Assembly (NCBI GenBank): GCA_035048495.1
Contig: CM068541.1
Location: 18,359,929 to 18,423,928, forward strand
Reading direction: 5' to 3'
From: Euptelea pleiosperma
Taxonomy: Eukaryota; Streptophyta; Magnoliopsida; Ranunculales; Eupteleaceae
Length of the DNA stretch: 64,000 bases
Position numbers and translations under genes: made by a program. Position 1 is the stretch's first letter, and every line of letters begins with the position of its first letter. This document shows positions 10,479 through 20,690 of the stretch, in pieces. A model generated the notes under the pieces. The model searched no databases. It was not told the DNA's origin and saw only the letters and a list, made by a program, of their open reading frames with translations.

Positions 10479-11925
10479 TTGGCAGTGCTCCCGACGACGT
10501 ACCTTGGACTACCCCTTGGTATGCCCTACAGAGGTGCCTCCATCTGGAATCCCGTCATCGAAAAGTGCGAGAGGAGGTTGGCAGTCTTGAAGGCCAAACT
10601 TCTGTCCAAGGGCGATAGATTGTGCCAGATTAAGAGCACATTATCTAATCTCCCCATTTACTATCTCTCGCTCTACCACATGCCGGCTAAGGTGGTCAAG
10701 AGGTTGGAGTTCTTCTTCCGACGTTTCTTATGGTGTGGTAAGGTTGATGGGAAGGGCTACCCCTTGGTGAAGTGGAGTCTCATTTGCTCGCCCAAAGAGT
10801 TGGGAGGCTTAGGCATCAAGGATTGAGACTAATGAACCATGCTCTTTTGGGGAAATGGCTTTGGCGTTTCGCCAAGGAGAGGGATAACTTGTGGAGAAAG
10901 GTTAGCGTGGCAGTCACGGATGCGAACCCATGGATTGGTTCAGTAGAAAGGTCAAGACCTCGTATGGTCGCAGAGTGTGGAAAGGGATTATGAAAATCTC
11001 GGAGTCTTTCTCAGCATGCATTACATTTAGCGTGGGAGATGGTACCAAGGTTCGCTTTTGGAGAGATGTTTGGTGTGGGGACACAGCCTTTTTGTTTGAC
11101 TTCCCTGAGCTCTATCGCATCTCTGTGAAGAAATCAGCTACGGTCAAGGATCTCAAGGTCGGAGAAGGCAACTCCTTCTCTTGGGACCTCGGCTTCAGAA
11201 GGGCCTTGAACGATTGGGAAATCCCTAGTTTGACAGCTCTCCCTTCTAGATTGGAGGGGGTGACTTTAGACCAGTCCAGAGAGGACACCATGATCTGGAA
11301 AGGGAGGCCTAGTGGTCGCTTCTCGGTGCACTCCTTCTATGAGATGTTGGACAGTTCTTCAAGATCTACTTTGACTCTCAACAGATCCGACGGGAGACTC
11401 TCTTTCCCACATGCTAAGGCTTCGAGGCCTAAGGTCCCCACGAAAGTGGCTTTCTTTGTGTGGTGTGCCGCAATGGGGAAGATCCTCACCTTAGATAACC
11501 TCATTAAAAGGAATTGGGCTATGGCTAATTACTGCGTCATGTGCAAGGTAGCCGGGGAGTCGGTCAATCACTTACCTTTGCATTGTAAGGTAGCATGGGA
11601 GATTTGGGGCATATTCCTAGCTTCTTTCGGGTTCAGTTGGGTCCAACCAGGAACGATCTTAGACACTTTGTCTTGTTGGACGAATCCTAGATGCCTTCCT
11701 TGTAGTTGCCGTCTATGGGGTCTTCTACCCTTTGCGATCTGGTGGGGCATATGGAAGGAGAGGAATAACAGGGTTTTCGAGTGGAAGGAGGTCCCGCTCT
11801 TTGACATCATCTTATCTATCAAGGCGCTTCTTTACCTCTGGTCAAAGCTTTTACAGGAATGCAAGGGATTAACTTTTGAAGATTTTGTGTTTAGATGGGA
11901 TTCTATTATGTGTAGGGGAGCCTAA
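10479..11925 (+). pseudogene. LINE ORF2 C-terminal zinc-binding domain
   Basis: Two overlapping open frames (10479-10826 and 10930-11925) cover the region after the polymerase: [68 protein letters not shown], then WKGRPSGRFSV, FFVWCAAMGKILTLDNLIKR, CVMCKVAGESVNHLPLHC and WGIWKERNNRVFE, ending FVFRWDSIMCRGA. The CxxC and HxxxHC residues fit the zf-RVT domain. One frameshift near 10820 is the only break. The same C-terminus occurs in the truncated copy at 19.6 kb. Confidence 0.9.
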
Positions 11926-12037
11926 TGTTTCTTGTTTCTCTATTTTTCGGAGGTCTTCTCGAACTCCTTTTCCCTTTTTTTGCTTGTATGTTGTTTTTCC
12001 ATTAATGCAATAGATCTTATCAAAAAAAAAAAAAAAA
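11926..12037 (+). other. LINE 3' UTR and poly(A) tail
   Basis: A short pyrimidine-rich 3' UTR containing GGAGGTCTTCTCGAACTCC, then ATCTTATC followed by 16 A residues (12022-12037). The same layout ends the LINE copy at 19.8 kb. Confidence 0.85.
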
Positions 12038-12044
12038 TGAATTG

Positions 12045-12200
12045 CCAAGCAATAAGTAAATTAAAGATTTAGAAAAAGGATATAGAGGAGAAAAGATCAT
12101 TTGGCTCTAAAGACCAAACTCTCGATTCTATGCTAGAATGAGAACAGTAAATATCTTTCAACTTTTCTAAGAAAATGGCCAATTCCTCGACATCAAATTC
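12045..12200 (-). mobile_element. Older LINE, 5' part displaced by insertion
   Basis: Minus strand reads FDVEELAIFLEKLKDIYC, then SHSSIESRVWSLEPNDLFSS, the region that precedes the zinc-binding domain in plant LINE ORF2 (family: xxRVWSLEPSGLFSVKSFF). It should connect directly with the part at 4640-5416; the younger LINE separates them. I see no clear continuation beyond about 12200. The first ten bases are the right copy of the young LINE's target duplication. Confidence 0.7.
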
Positions 12201-14110
12201 TTTTTTCTTTTCTTTTTTTCTGTTTGCTTGGAAGGATGTAGAGTCCTTAAAAAAATCTATTTGCAATTTGTCTGGCTTGCTTGCTACCATACCAGGCATT
12301 TTGAATTAGTAAACCAAGAGGTTAAAAAAGGGGGAATTTTATTTAAAAGGAGATTCTTCCGAACTTTCCACGACCAGGTCCCAAAATTATATTTTTTTTG
12401 GATTTTCTTTAATAAGGAAGGCCTAGCTTGCCATAACGGCCTTCCCTTGGTGAACTAATCTCAAGATTCATGGATTCATTTCAACGAAGTCCTGCGTATG
12501 CATTGGTAGATCACTAATTGATCTTGCCATGATGATATCAAGTTTTTTAGCCTATCTCTTAGGATTCATATATTCTGATAGATTCAGAAATCAGTTTGGC
12601 ATACCTGCGAACTTAAATTTTGTTAGAAGAATGCGCCTTTACCAGTATTTTCTTGTTTGAGTATTTTAAACTGTTTCTTTTCAATTTCAGTTCACGGGGA
12701 TGATTAAGTGAATATAAGAGGTGGCCATACCACAGCCTAAGTAATATCTCCTACTTTTTCTTCTTATTTTCTTTCACTTCTTTTTTCTCAAACACACACA
12801 CTATTTCACAATAAAGAATTTGATTGACATGTGCACACACACACACACACACACACACTCTATTTCACAATAAAGAATTTGATTGACATGTGCACTTCGT
12901 CACAATAATTTAGACAGATCTTTCTTTTTTTCCCTTCTAATGATGGTACTTGTAAAGGCTTTAGAGTCCTCTTAATTTACATATTTTCCCTTTCCCTAAT
13001 GCTTGTTAATCTTATAGCAGTGAGAGCAGGCTCAATCTTATGAAATTGGAGTACTCAATATCGTAAAATATCTCGCTTCATCAAAGAGATATCAGATTAG
13101 ATACCATAATACCGTTTCAAATTCTGAGATAATTATTTCATTCTAATTATCATTTTTCTGATAAAATGACAGAATTTCTTTTTACCCAATGGATCCTTTA
13201 GTGTTTCTGTCAAGATTACACATAGTTTATATGTTTCCCCTTTCTCTTTTTAGATAATGAGATTTGAACTTATCAAAAAACAAAATAGTAATTTTGAGAG
13301 AGAGAGAGGATATTCTCTTTAGAATAACTAAAATAAAATGATGGGCAAAGAACACCGTGAACCACGAAAAAAAAGAACGCAAGATTAATCTCAAGCAGCT
13401 TCTATGAAGATAAATAGCTCCAGATTTCTACAATCTTCGTTTAAGTGACCAACGCACTGAAAAATTATATGTTTAACACTTCAAAATTTGATAACTGAAT
13501 GAATCAACAAAATACAACATCAGATCATCACAATTTTTAAATAAATGTGCAAATCAACATAAGTCCACCAAAATATTTGAACAACTCTGTACCAAAAAGG
13601 ACAAGAAAAATACCAAATTTTGTCAAAGAAGAAATATAAAATCTAAAACCCCAAAGTTTCTTTCAGAAAAGACAGAAATTTGAAAAGAAAGGAAAAAAAA
13701 TGAGCTACGAAGTCAAACCATTCTATACAAAGAACACAAAAGCAATTTATCAAAAATCATTCAGAAGAGTAGGAAATCCTAGAAATTCAAGACATGACGA
13801 ATGAAAACTCATAAACACGAAATCGCCTAGAAGACGTACAGACGCATCAAACAGTTCAAATCAACTCAAATCAATAACCAATCAAACAACTCCGCGTGGT
13901 GATCCAAATGGACTCCAATATAGAGATACATAAGCACCAACAATTCTCAAAATCAAACCATAAGAACTTTACGACTGGGGTATTCTACCAAATCAAACAC
14001 ATAAAACAGTTAAAATCGACTCAAATCAAACAATTCTTCACTAAACAATACCACAGAACTCATGAAAAAAAAAGGAACACAGATAAAAACCCAAAGATCA
14101 GAATCCTCAC
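12201..14110. other. ETHE1 intron 1, 5' end, with small tandem repeat
   Basis: AT-rich intron sequence. A unit beginning CTATTTCACAATAAAG and ending GACATGTGCAC is duplicated (about 12803-12838 and 12861-12894), and the copies are separated by a (CA)n microsatellite (12833-12858). A (GA)n run lies at 13297-13308. 13480-14050 is rich in AAATCAA-type words. No gene is seen. The splice donor is at 14110. Confidence 0.5.
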
Positions 14111-14344
14111 CAGTGCGGGTTTTTCAGGGTGACCAACATCGGCGAGCAGGTAAGTGTACGTTGAAGACTCCTTCTCGAAGAGTTGACGGAACAAAAGCTT
14201 GGACGAATCAGAAGAAGTGCTGTAAGCCCCCATTTGTGATCTCAGATATCTAGAAATGGGAAGGAGAGGAAAAGCTAGGGTTTTCGAAGAGGAGTTGTAA
14301 GCGGGGAAGAGAGGTTGACGGAGGAGATGATGGAGACGAAGCAT
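14111..14344 (-). CDS. ETHE1: ETHE1 exon 1, transit peptide and protein start
   Basis: Minus-strand first exon of exactly 78 codons, ending CCCGCACTG|GTGAGG. The first 40 or so residues are rich in Arg, Leu and Ser with few acids (start [13 protein letters not shown]), as expected for a mitochondrial presequence. The mature part [19 protein letters not shown] and GHPEKPAL matches the ETHE1 N-terminus, and PAL joins exon 2's LVDPVD with correct phase. An internal Met (SQMGAYS) is another possible start, as ETHE1 genes elsewhere can lack the long presequence. The open frame continues into the intron as a short read-through, which is not coding. Confidence 0.9.
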
Positions 14345-14397
14345 CTGTTCCTGTCCTTTTTAATAGTGGAAAACTAATAGAGCTTTCCTCCTTTGTT

Positions 14398-14411
14398 TTT
14401 TATCTATATTC
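14398..14411 (-). promoter_or_regulatory. Possible TATA element of ETHE1
   Basis: Minus strand GAATATAGATAAAA about 55-65 bases upstream of the ETHE1 start codon. The position suits a short 5' UTR, but the region is AT-rich and this may be chance. Confidence 0.25.
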
Positions 14412-14611
14412 TATTCTTTCATCACATCAGCATTGAGGGTTTCGTCACCTGCAAATCATGGACATGGCAGTTGCTTCATGCGCGCTACCGAAGTTGAACC
14501 AAACAGAAACCATGCAGGGCCGCAAAAAGGCTGGTTCAAGTTGCGGGTAGACCGGGAAGTGAGAACCCCTGTCCAATAGGATAGGAACCCAATAGGATAT
14601 GTGGTACTTGG

Positions 14612-15034
14612 CAAGGTTTAAAGGAGGCCGTTTTAACGGTTAAACGGACTGGGGGCGTTACCGTTTAAACCGTTTAAATGGCTGTTAAAACGGATTGGAA
14701 CGGCCAGGGGCACAAATGAAAAAAAAATGGGAAAAACAGAATTTAACAGATTTTAACGGAAAAAAATGGCATTGAAATTCAAATTTTGAAATTTGAAAAT
14801 TAAAAAAAAACAGAATTTAACGGATTTTAACAGAAATTAAATGGATTTTAACAGAATTAAACGGATTTAATGGCCGTTTTTTTCACAAAATTTTTCAGAA
14901 TTAAACGGCTGTTTAAACGATTTTAACAGCCGTTAAAACAAAAAAAACGGCCATTTTTTTTCAAAACCGATAAAACGTGTTTAAACGGAAATGGGCTTGG
15001 GGCGTTACCGTTTAAACGGCCTTTTTAAAACCAT
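14612..15034. mobile_element. Mutator-like MITE, copy 1 (423 bp)
   Basis: The left end is CAAGGTTTAAAGGAGGCCGT and the right end, inverted, is ATGGTTTTAAAAAGGCCGTT, imperfect inverted repeats sharing GGTTT(T)AAA and GGCCGTTT(T)AACGG. Flanks are GGTACTTGG (14603-14611) and GGTACTAGG (15035-15043), a 9-bp duplication with one difference. The interior is made of repeated TTTAACGG/AAACGG words and has no coding frame. The 9-bp duplication points to the Mutator superfamily. Confidence 0.75.
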
Positions 15035-15136
15035 GGTACTAGGCTCTCTACTATCGAGCTTGGATTTTTTATAGTAGAACTTTGATGACCGCCCACAATA
15101 TGAGCCATGTGGCACACTCTTAGATGACGCTGATCG

Positions 15137-15866
15137 AGTAAACCTTCAACGACACCTGCAGTAAGCGACACCGCTGACTGCAGCCAATATGAGCCACGTG
15201 GCAAATTCTTAAGAAGACACCGACCATATGGATGTTTTGCCAATCATTAGGTGGACCTACAAACCAAATATCGGCCTGATTAGTGATTTAAAACCTTTGG
15301 ATCTTTGTACCCAAATAATACTCAAATTCCTAGGGAAAAAATCAACCCGTGAAAATATCTTCAATCGAATGCTTAGAAATCACTGATCTGGTTTATTTTT
15401 GGTTTGTAGCAAGGTTTAAACGAGGCCATTTTAACGGTAACGGCCCCAGTCCGTTAAACCGTTAAAATGGATTGAAAATTTGAAACGGCCAGAGGCAAAA
15501 ATAGAAAAAACGGATTTTAACGGAAAAGTGTCGCTGAAATTCAAAATTTCAAATTTCAAATTTGAAAATTTCAAAAAAAAATGGAATTTAATCGAAATTT
15601 AACGAATTTAACGACTGTTTTTTTCACAATTTTTTTCAGAATTTAACGGCGGTTTAAACAATTTTAATGGCCGTTAAATTCAAAGTGTCAAAACGGTTTT
15701 AGGGAAAACGGGCTTGGGGCGTTACCGTTTAAACGGCCGTTTTTAAAACCATGGTTTGTAGGTCCACTTAGTGATTGGCCAAACATCCATACGGTTAGTG
15801 TCCTCTTAAAATTTTTCCATGTGGCTCACATTGGCTGCAGGTGTCAGTGAAGGTTCACTAACGCGT
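15137..15866. repeat. Foldback repeat with arms of about 230 bp
   Basis: The left arm (about 15137-15300) has GACACCTGCAG, CTGCAGCCAATATGAGCCAC, GGTGGACCTACAAACC and GGCCTGATTAGTGATTT. The right arm repeats these in inverse order (GGTTTGTAGGTCCACTTAG, CCATGTGGCTCACATTGGC, AGTGAAGGTTCA). A Mutator-like MITE (15410-15752) is inserted in the right arm. Relatives occur at 15870, 16.7, 32.9, 33.4, 45.3, 48.2, 49.4-50.4 and 56.9 kb. Confidence 0.75.
15410..15752. mobile_element. Mutator-like MITE, copy 2 (343 bp)
   Basis: The left end is CAAGGTTTAAACGAGGCC and the right end, inverted, is ATGGTTTTAAAAACGGCCGT. An exact 9-bp target duplication GGTTTGTAG flanks it (15401-15409 and 15753-15761), and the target lies in a foldback arm whose other arm shows the uninterrupted form. 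The interior again consists of TTTAACGG-type words. No protein is encoded. Confidence 0.85.
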
Positions 15867-15869
15867 ATG

Positions 15870-16160
15870 GAGGTTTGGCCAATATCCATAGGTGGACTTA
15901 CAGACAAAATTCAGCTTGATTAGTGATTTCAAACCTTTGGATCTTTGTACCTAAGTAATGGTCAATAATGCTCAAATTCAAAAGTTACAAAATCAACCTA
16001 TGAAAACTGACTCCAATCCAATGCTTAGAAATCACTAATTGGGCTAATTTTTGGTCAGTATGTCCATCTAGGGATGGGCCAAACATCCATACGGTCAGAA
16101 ATCGCCAAGAATATGCCACATGGCTCATATTGTGGGTGGAAAGTAAGTTTGTCAGCTAAG
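15870..16160. repeat. Foldback repeat, second copy
   Basis: Arms AGCTTGATTAGTGATTTCAA and, inverted on the right, AGAAATCACTAATTGGGC, with GGCCAAACATCCATACGG and CCACATGGCTCAT outside. Same family as the copy at 15137-15866. The two lie almost back to back. Confidence 0.65.
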
Positions 16161-16465
16161 TTCTACAAGTGGAGGAGGTTCACTTGTTGATGCTTAGTCA
16201 GCACGACGCTTTAACTGTCACCTAATCTGGAGGATTGTGGGTGTGCTTACAATGGCCACTAGCATCCTTCCATCTCCACTACAATGAAGGCGACCTGTTT
16301 GTGAGTGGTGGGGCCCACATGGAGATCCTGTTGGACAATCCAACCAGTTTCTATGATTTTAGGGCATACATCCGGTTAAATGCAATGTTAAAAAGATTGT
16401 TTTATCGAATTTTGAGGTTTTTGACTTAGATGATCAATTTTGACTTAATTAATCTATGGGGTCCT
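16161..16465. other. No feature seen
   Basis: An open frame at 16235-16429 has no recognisable domain and is probably chance. Confidence 0.4.
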
Positions 16466-16509
16466 TGGGTCAACCGATATGTTACCCATGTCACATATCG
16501 GTTGACCCA
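16466..16509. repeat. Perfect 17-bp hairpin
   Basis: TGGGTCAACCGATATGT and its exact inverse complement ACATATCGGTTGACCCA are separated by 10 bases. No T-run follows, and it is not placed at the end of a gene. Confidence 0.85.
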
Positions 16510-16589
16510 TGGATTACAGGTTGGGTCATGGGACGGGTGTCCTAGACCCTAAGCTCCAGGCGTGACACTTACCGAGCACATTTATTGGT

Positions 16590-16830
16590 CTTGATAATCG
16601 ATTATCATAATTGTTATCAAACGGGCCCGAAATAAATACTAATGTCATGCACATAGAAGAATGTATATACAAAATAAAAATCCACCACTTGGTTGTCCTA
16701 CACACCAAAAAATAAAATTGATTGATGATTTCTAACCGTTGGATATAGTACTCAAGCATGATTTCTGATCACGCTGCTGTACGTTGGTGTGTATACCCCA
16801 CCCACCAAGGGTAGACCAAAACATCCTTGT
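16590..16830. repeat. Degenerate foldback relic
   Basis: Contains CACACCAAAAAATAAAATTG, GATTGATGATTTCTAACCG and, on the right, CCACCCACCAAGGGTAGACC, a weakened version of the foldback family seen at 15.1-16.2 kb. Confidence 0.5.
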
Positions 16831-17884
16831 GGTTGGCGGGGACAAAATTTTTACTACATAGCATATTTAGAGGGGCACACATCAAGCAATTTGAACATCA
16901 ATTTTTTTTTCAACCAATCTTGCTCTTTACCACATTATCTGCTGTTGAGAATCTTGAGATATCTAGGAAATAAAGTTACACCTCAATCACAATACGGTAA
17001 AATGGAAAAGAAAAATGTGGTGACACCTCCTAAGAGTATTAAAGATGATGTTCCCTATCACTGTAGTTCAAGGTGGCATTTTGGCCCGTCGGGTTGCGTC
17101 TACAATGTCTGATCGGTGCCGGGCTGGTCTTGTCGAGTCAGGTTGGGATGGATGGACCTGGCCGGGCCAAGTGCTTTTTTAAAAAAAATAAAAATTGAAA
17201 AGAATGTAAGGGTGTGTTGGTCAGGCTTTGGCTGGGCTAATTGGGTGGGTTCATCAGGCCAAGATGTGGGCTGGGCCAGGCCTCAAGAGTGGTCTCGGGC
17301 CCAGCCCGGACATCGCAACGGGCAGGGCAGCGGGCCAAAATGCCAGGCTGAACTGTAGTATAAGCATGGTTGAAAATCTCATTTCGTCTTGTTCCATCTT
17401 GGCTGAGTCATCTTATTCCAGTAAGGTACCGAGACGATACATAACGGAATGTATAGTCTGGTGCCATCAACTTAATTTAAGTACTAAAATTAGTTTAGAA
17501 TCTTATTTTCACTATATATGTACTTTCATGACACTTATAAATGCTAAAAATAAACTTGTAACTTAATTTAGTAGTAAAAAATGGTTTAACCTTATCGAAA
17601 CGTATAGTGTTCTTTCTATTATCTCGTTCTGTCACGTTTCGTCTAGCTTACCAAGACAACAAAACAGAACAGTCTTTAAACCTTGAGTACAAGTGATCCA
17701 AGAAAATTCCATGATAGAATGATCTCCTAAATACACCAACACATGTTGCTGGCAGTCCTCGTTATGCGTCTCATTGGCAAGTGCAACAGAGACTACCCAG
17801 AGACCAGTTGTTTTCTGAGAGAAGGTGTTGATGGGGTGTTGGGACTGCATCTAAGATTTAACAAATGTGGATGCAGGAGTTGAA

Positions 17885-18002
17885 GGTGCACAGCTTGCTC
17901 AGTTGATAAAGTTTGTGGGTGATGATACCATAGACCTGGGTTCAAAACTCGCCTTCACCGAGTTACTGATCTCTTTAAAAACAGGCTTAACTACCAAAAG
18001 AA
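17885..18002 (+). mobile_element. tRNA-derived SINE-like sequence
   Basis: Has a pol III A-box-like GCTTGCTCAGTTGAT (17893-17907) and a B-box-like GGGTTCAAAACTC (17938-17950), spaced about 31 bases apart, followed by a non-tRNA body and a short A-rich end (CTACCAAAAG). It cannot fold as a complete tRNA. Block copy D keeps only the 3' half (about 61022-61080). Confidence 0.6.
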
Positions 18003-19578
18003 ATGTGGATGCAGGAGCCATATATTGGTGACCTAAGCCAATTTGTAAAGAGTCTAAACTCCACCAATCCAATCCTGAGAGTACTTGAGAGGAGTTGGAT
18101 ATGCTTGCTGAGATTTTTAGAACCCTGCAGATTCAATTAGGCCTTCCAGCTATTCTCAACCTAAGGGTACCTTAAAAAATTGCATTTCATAATAGTGGTG
18201 TTTTTCCATTTGTAAATTATTCATCTCACATATGTACAATATGGCATTTTCTGCCATTTCATAAGAACAAGCATCTAAATACCCATCAAAAGGTTCAAGT
18301 TCAGGAGCACTAACTGTATCAAGAGGTAGGGTGGATACAAGGCAATACATATGCTGGAGAATCCTTGTGAATCTGTTCTCAATTTTACCAAATTCTCATG
18401 CTCTTTTTAAGTTAATTGAACCTTAAATGGTGGCCAAAGGATTTAGGATTAGAACTTAGAATGGAGCAGATTCCTAAGTTTAAACCAAGGCATAATGTGA
18501 AACTCTGCCATAATGAGTCAATGTGAAACTTTGACTAGTGTACTTGACTCAGTCAACACTAGAGCCAAGTTTCTCCTGCAAATCAGATTAAGCTTGACTA
18601 GACAAAATACTTATAAGCCTCATTAAAAGTGAGTAAGACATTGAAAACCTGAAATACTTATGAGAGGGCATGCTTGAAACTTTGTGACAATTCAAAAACT
18701 TGAGAACTTGATTGGTTTGACTCTCAACTCGACGACTCATGGGAGAAAAGTTGGAAACTTGAGGCAAATTTCGCATTTTTCACCTTGTTTTTACTTTTTT
18801 CCAATCTGCCCATGCTTAGTGGCTACCCTACTCTGTTTAAATCTCATAGTTGGTGTCCTTGACCCCTTGCCTAAGTCGCACAATGGGCAGGCATAGAAAT
18901 AGGTCATTCAGGATTGTCATTAAGGGTATTTCACAAAGATGATCTTCTAGAGCAGTCCAATTAAATAATCCTAATCATATAATCTGTCATGCTTTTGGAC
19001 AGTCAGTAAAATTACAGTGAATAGTCTATTAAAAAGTCTATATATGTAGTTACTAAAAAAAAAAAAGTCTATAAATGTGTAGAAAAGTGTCAAAGTGAGA
19101 ATATTAGGTTCACTTGACAAATTCAGATCTCCAATAAGAGTATTTCACTTAACAAAAATAGCGAAAAAAACCTTACAGCATACCATGATCAATTCATCTT
19201 TTTCACCAAAAAATTTGTGCCCCAAGCTTCCCTTTTTTCATGTTGTTTTCTTGAGTTTCACAGAATGGATCTATATAATCAAATACTTGATTAGGAATCA
19301 ATGGCTAGAAGATGTTTTCATAGAATGGATCTTTATCAAATAAATGCACAAGGACAAAGAAGTTGAAACAAGCCATATATTAACAGTTAGCATAGGTAAG
19401 AAGCAGCACAACTAAAAAGTATACACAGTTCTGTGCAGTAACATAGTAACATAGGTGCAGTAGGATTCCCACATGCAGGATCAATGGTTGATTATTTAAT
19501 TAGATTTATTTTATTAATTTGGAAGTTTAAAGAATCCCCCATGAAAGGATATTCATATAATTCAGTGTCATTGCCAGA

Positions 19579-19805
19579 AAAAGAGCTCCTCTTCCTCTGG
19601 TCCAAGCAATTTGAGGAGTGTAAAGGTCTCTCCTATGAGGACTTGGTGTTTAGATGGGATTCAATTATGTTTAGAGGCAACTAGGTGCTTTTTTGTTTCT
19701 CTCCGCGTTTCTTTGTGTTGAGGAGGTCTTCTCGACCTCTCTCTTCTTCTGTATGTTTTTTCTCCTTTTTTTAACCCCATCATACCTTATCGAAAAAAAA
19801 AAAAA
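19579..19805 (+). mobile_element. Strongly 5'-truncated LINE with poly(A)
   Basis: The last 34 codons of LINE ORF2, ELLFLWSKQFEECKGLSYED then LVFRWDSIMFRGN and stop, are followed by the same 3' UTR as the LINE at 5417-12037 (GGAGGTCTTCTCGACCTC) and 13 A residues. Block copy D at 62890-62925 lacks it: CATTGCCAGAAAAGCGCTCC runs straight on, so that copy shows the empty site. The target duplication is hidden in an A-rich run (about AAAAAG). Confidence 0.9.
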
Positions 19806-20690
19806 GCACTCCCAACTGAATACAGATGGGATAAAAAAGTTCAGAATTATGAGAAGCATCTAAACAAAAATTATCTACAAAAATACAGCTGATGGGCTTA
19901 AGTGATATATGTCTATGGACAGAAATGCAAGAGTTCCAACCCTTACACTATATTGTTCACTCTCTATTCAAGTTTTCCGGATAGTAGTGCTTCCAAACTA
20001 ATGTCATATATGGTCTAGGAATTCAATGGAAGCATAGTTAACTATCTCTTCACCTAAAATGCCTATCTACATTCAGTAAAGCTTTTGTTATTTAAAAATT
20101 ACACAAGGAAAAGCAGACCAGTATCTAATACAGCTATGGGTGGCAGAGACAGATATCACCCAAAATGAGCTAGAAGATGGATGCCTAAGGACTTTCTCAA
20201 CTTGGTTTTTTCTGTGAAGTCAACACTGGATGATAGTGCAGCTAACTAAGGATATCGGCTTCACCATTTCCAATTTGGGACTCGATTAGGGTGTAAGGGT
20301 TGATTTCAAGTTGTCCTTTCTACCTCTCTTGATAGGAAACTATATCCCTCCAGACACTACACATCCTAACTCAAACATTTCTTTTCTTGCTCAACTTTTT
20401 TTTCCCTTTTGATGAGTACAACTCTTTATAGCTAGCTAGGATCAAAGACTTTATTTCTCTGGACACATCCTTCCTAACTCAACTTCAGTTTTTATCTGCG
20501 AAGTCAAAAATGTGGAGATAGTGCAGCCAACTAAGGATATCAGTTTCATCACTTCCAATTTTGGGACTCAATTAGGCCGTATGGGTGGATTTCAATGTGT
20601 CTTTCTACCTCTCTTGAGAGGAAACTATATTTCTTTGGACAAGATATATCCTTCCTAAAATATTTCTTTTCTTTTTAACTTTTTTCCCCT

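Larger units (their letters stand above)
5417..12037 (+). mobile_element. Near-complete L1-type LINE, nested in older LINE
   Basis: Plus-strand non-LTR retrotransposon of 6.6 kb including a nested 731-bp insertion. Order: truncated ORF1 (from 5417), spacer, ORF2 with apurinic-type endonuclease (7466-8205), reverse transcriptase (about 8500-10478, interrupted at 9237-9967) and zinc-binding C-terminal domain (10479-11925), a short 3' UTR and a poly(A) run (12022-12037). A 10-bp direct repeat CCAAGCAATA flanks it. It landed in the zinc-domain region of the older minus-strand LINE. Stops, frameshifts and a lost catalytic box make it inactive. It is the largest contributor to the long ETHE1 intron 1. 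Confidence 0.9.
16960..20690. repeat. Duplicated block, copy A, left part
   Basis: Recurs in pieces elsewhere: 16960-18440 matches 60640-61675 (with a gap), 17322-17530 matches 34505-34710, 18535-18870 matches 34725-35019, and 18828-20690 matches 37880-38905 and much of 62880-63960. The copies differ by scattered substitutions and large indels. Inside, 20175-20440 and 20465-20690 are an older internal tandem duplication (both with AACTAAGGATATC and CTACCTCTCTTGA) that is present in every copy. No gene is recognised. Confidence 0.85.

Noticed and set aside
12069..12299. 76-codon minus-strand ORF as a gene
   Set aside because: Its second half is LINE ORF2 (SRVWSLEPNDLFSS), continued at 5416; no independent gene.
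12833..12858. CRISPR-like spaced repeat
   Set aside because: Only two copies of a unit around a (CA)n microsatellite; a local duplication in a plant intron.
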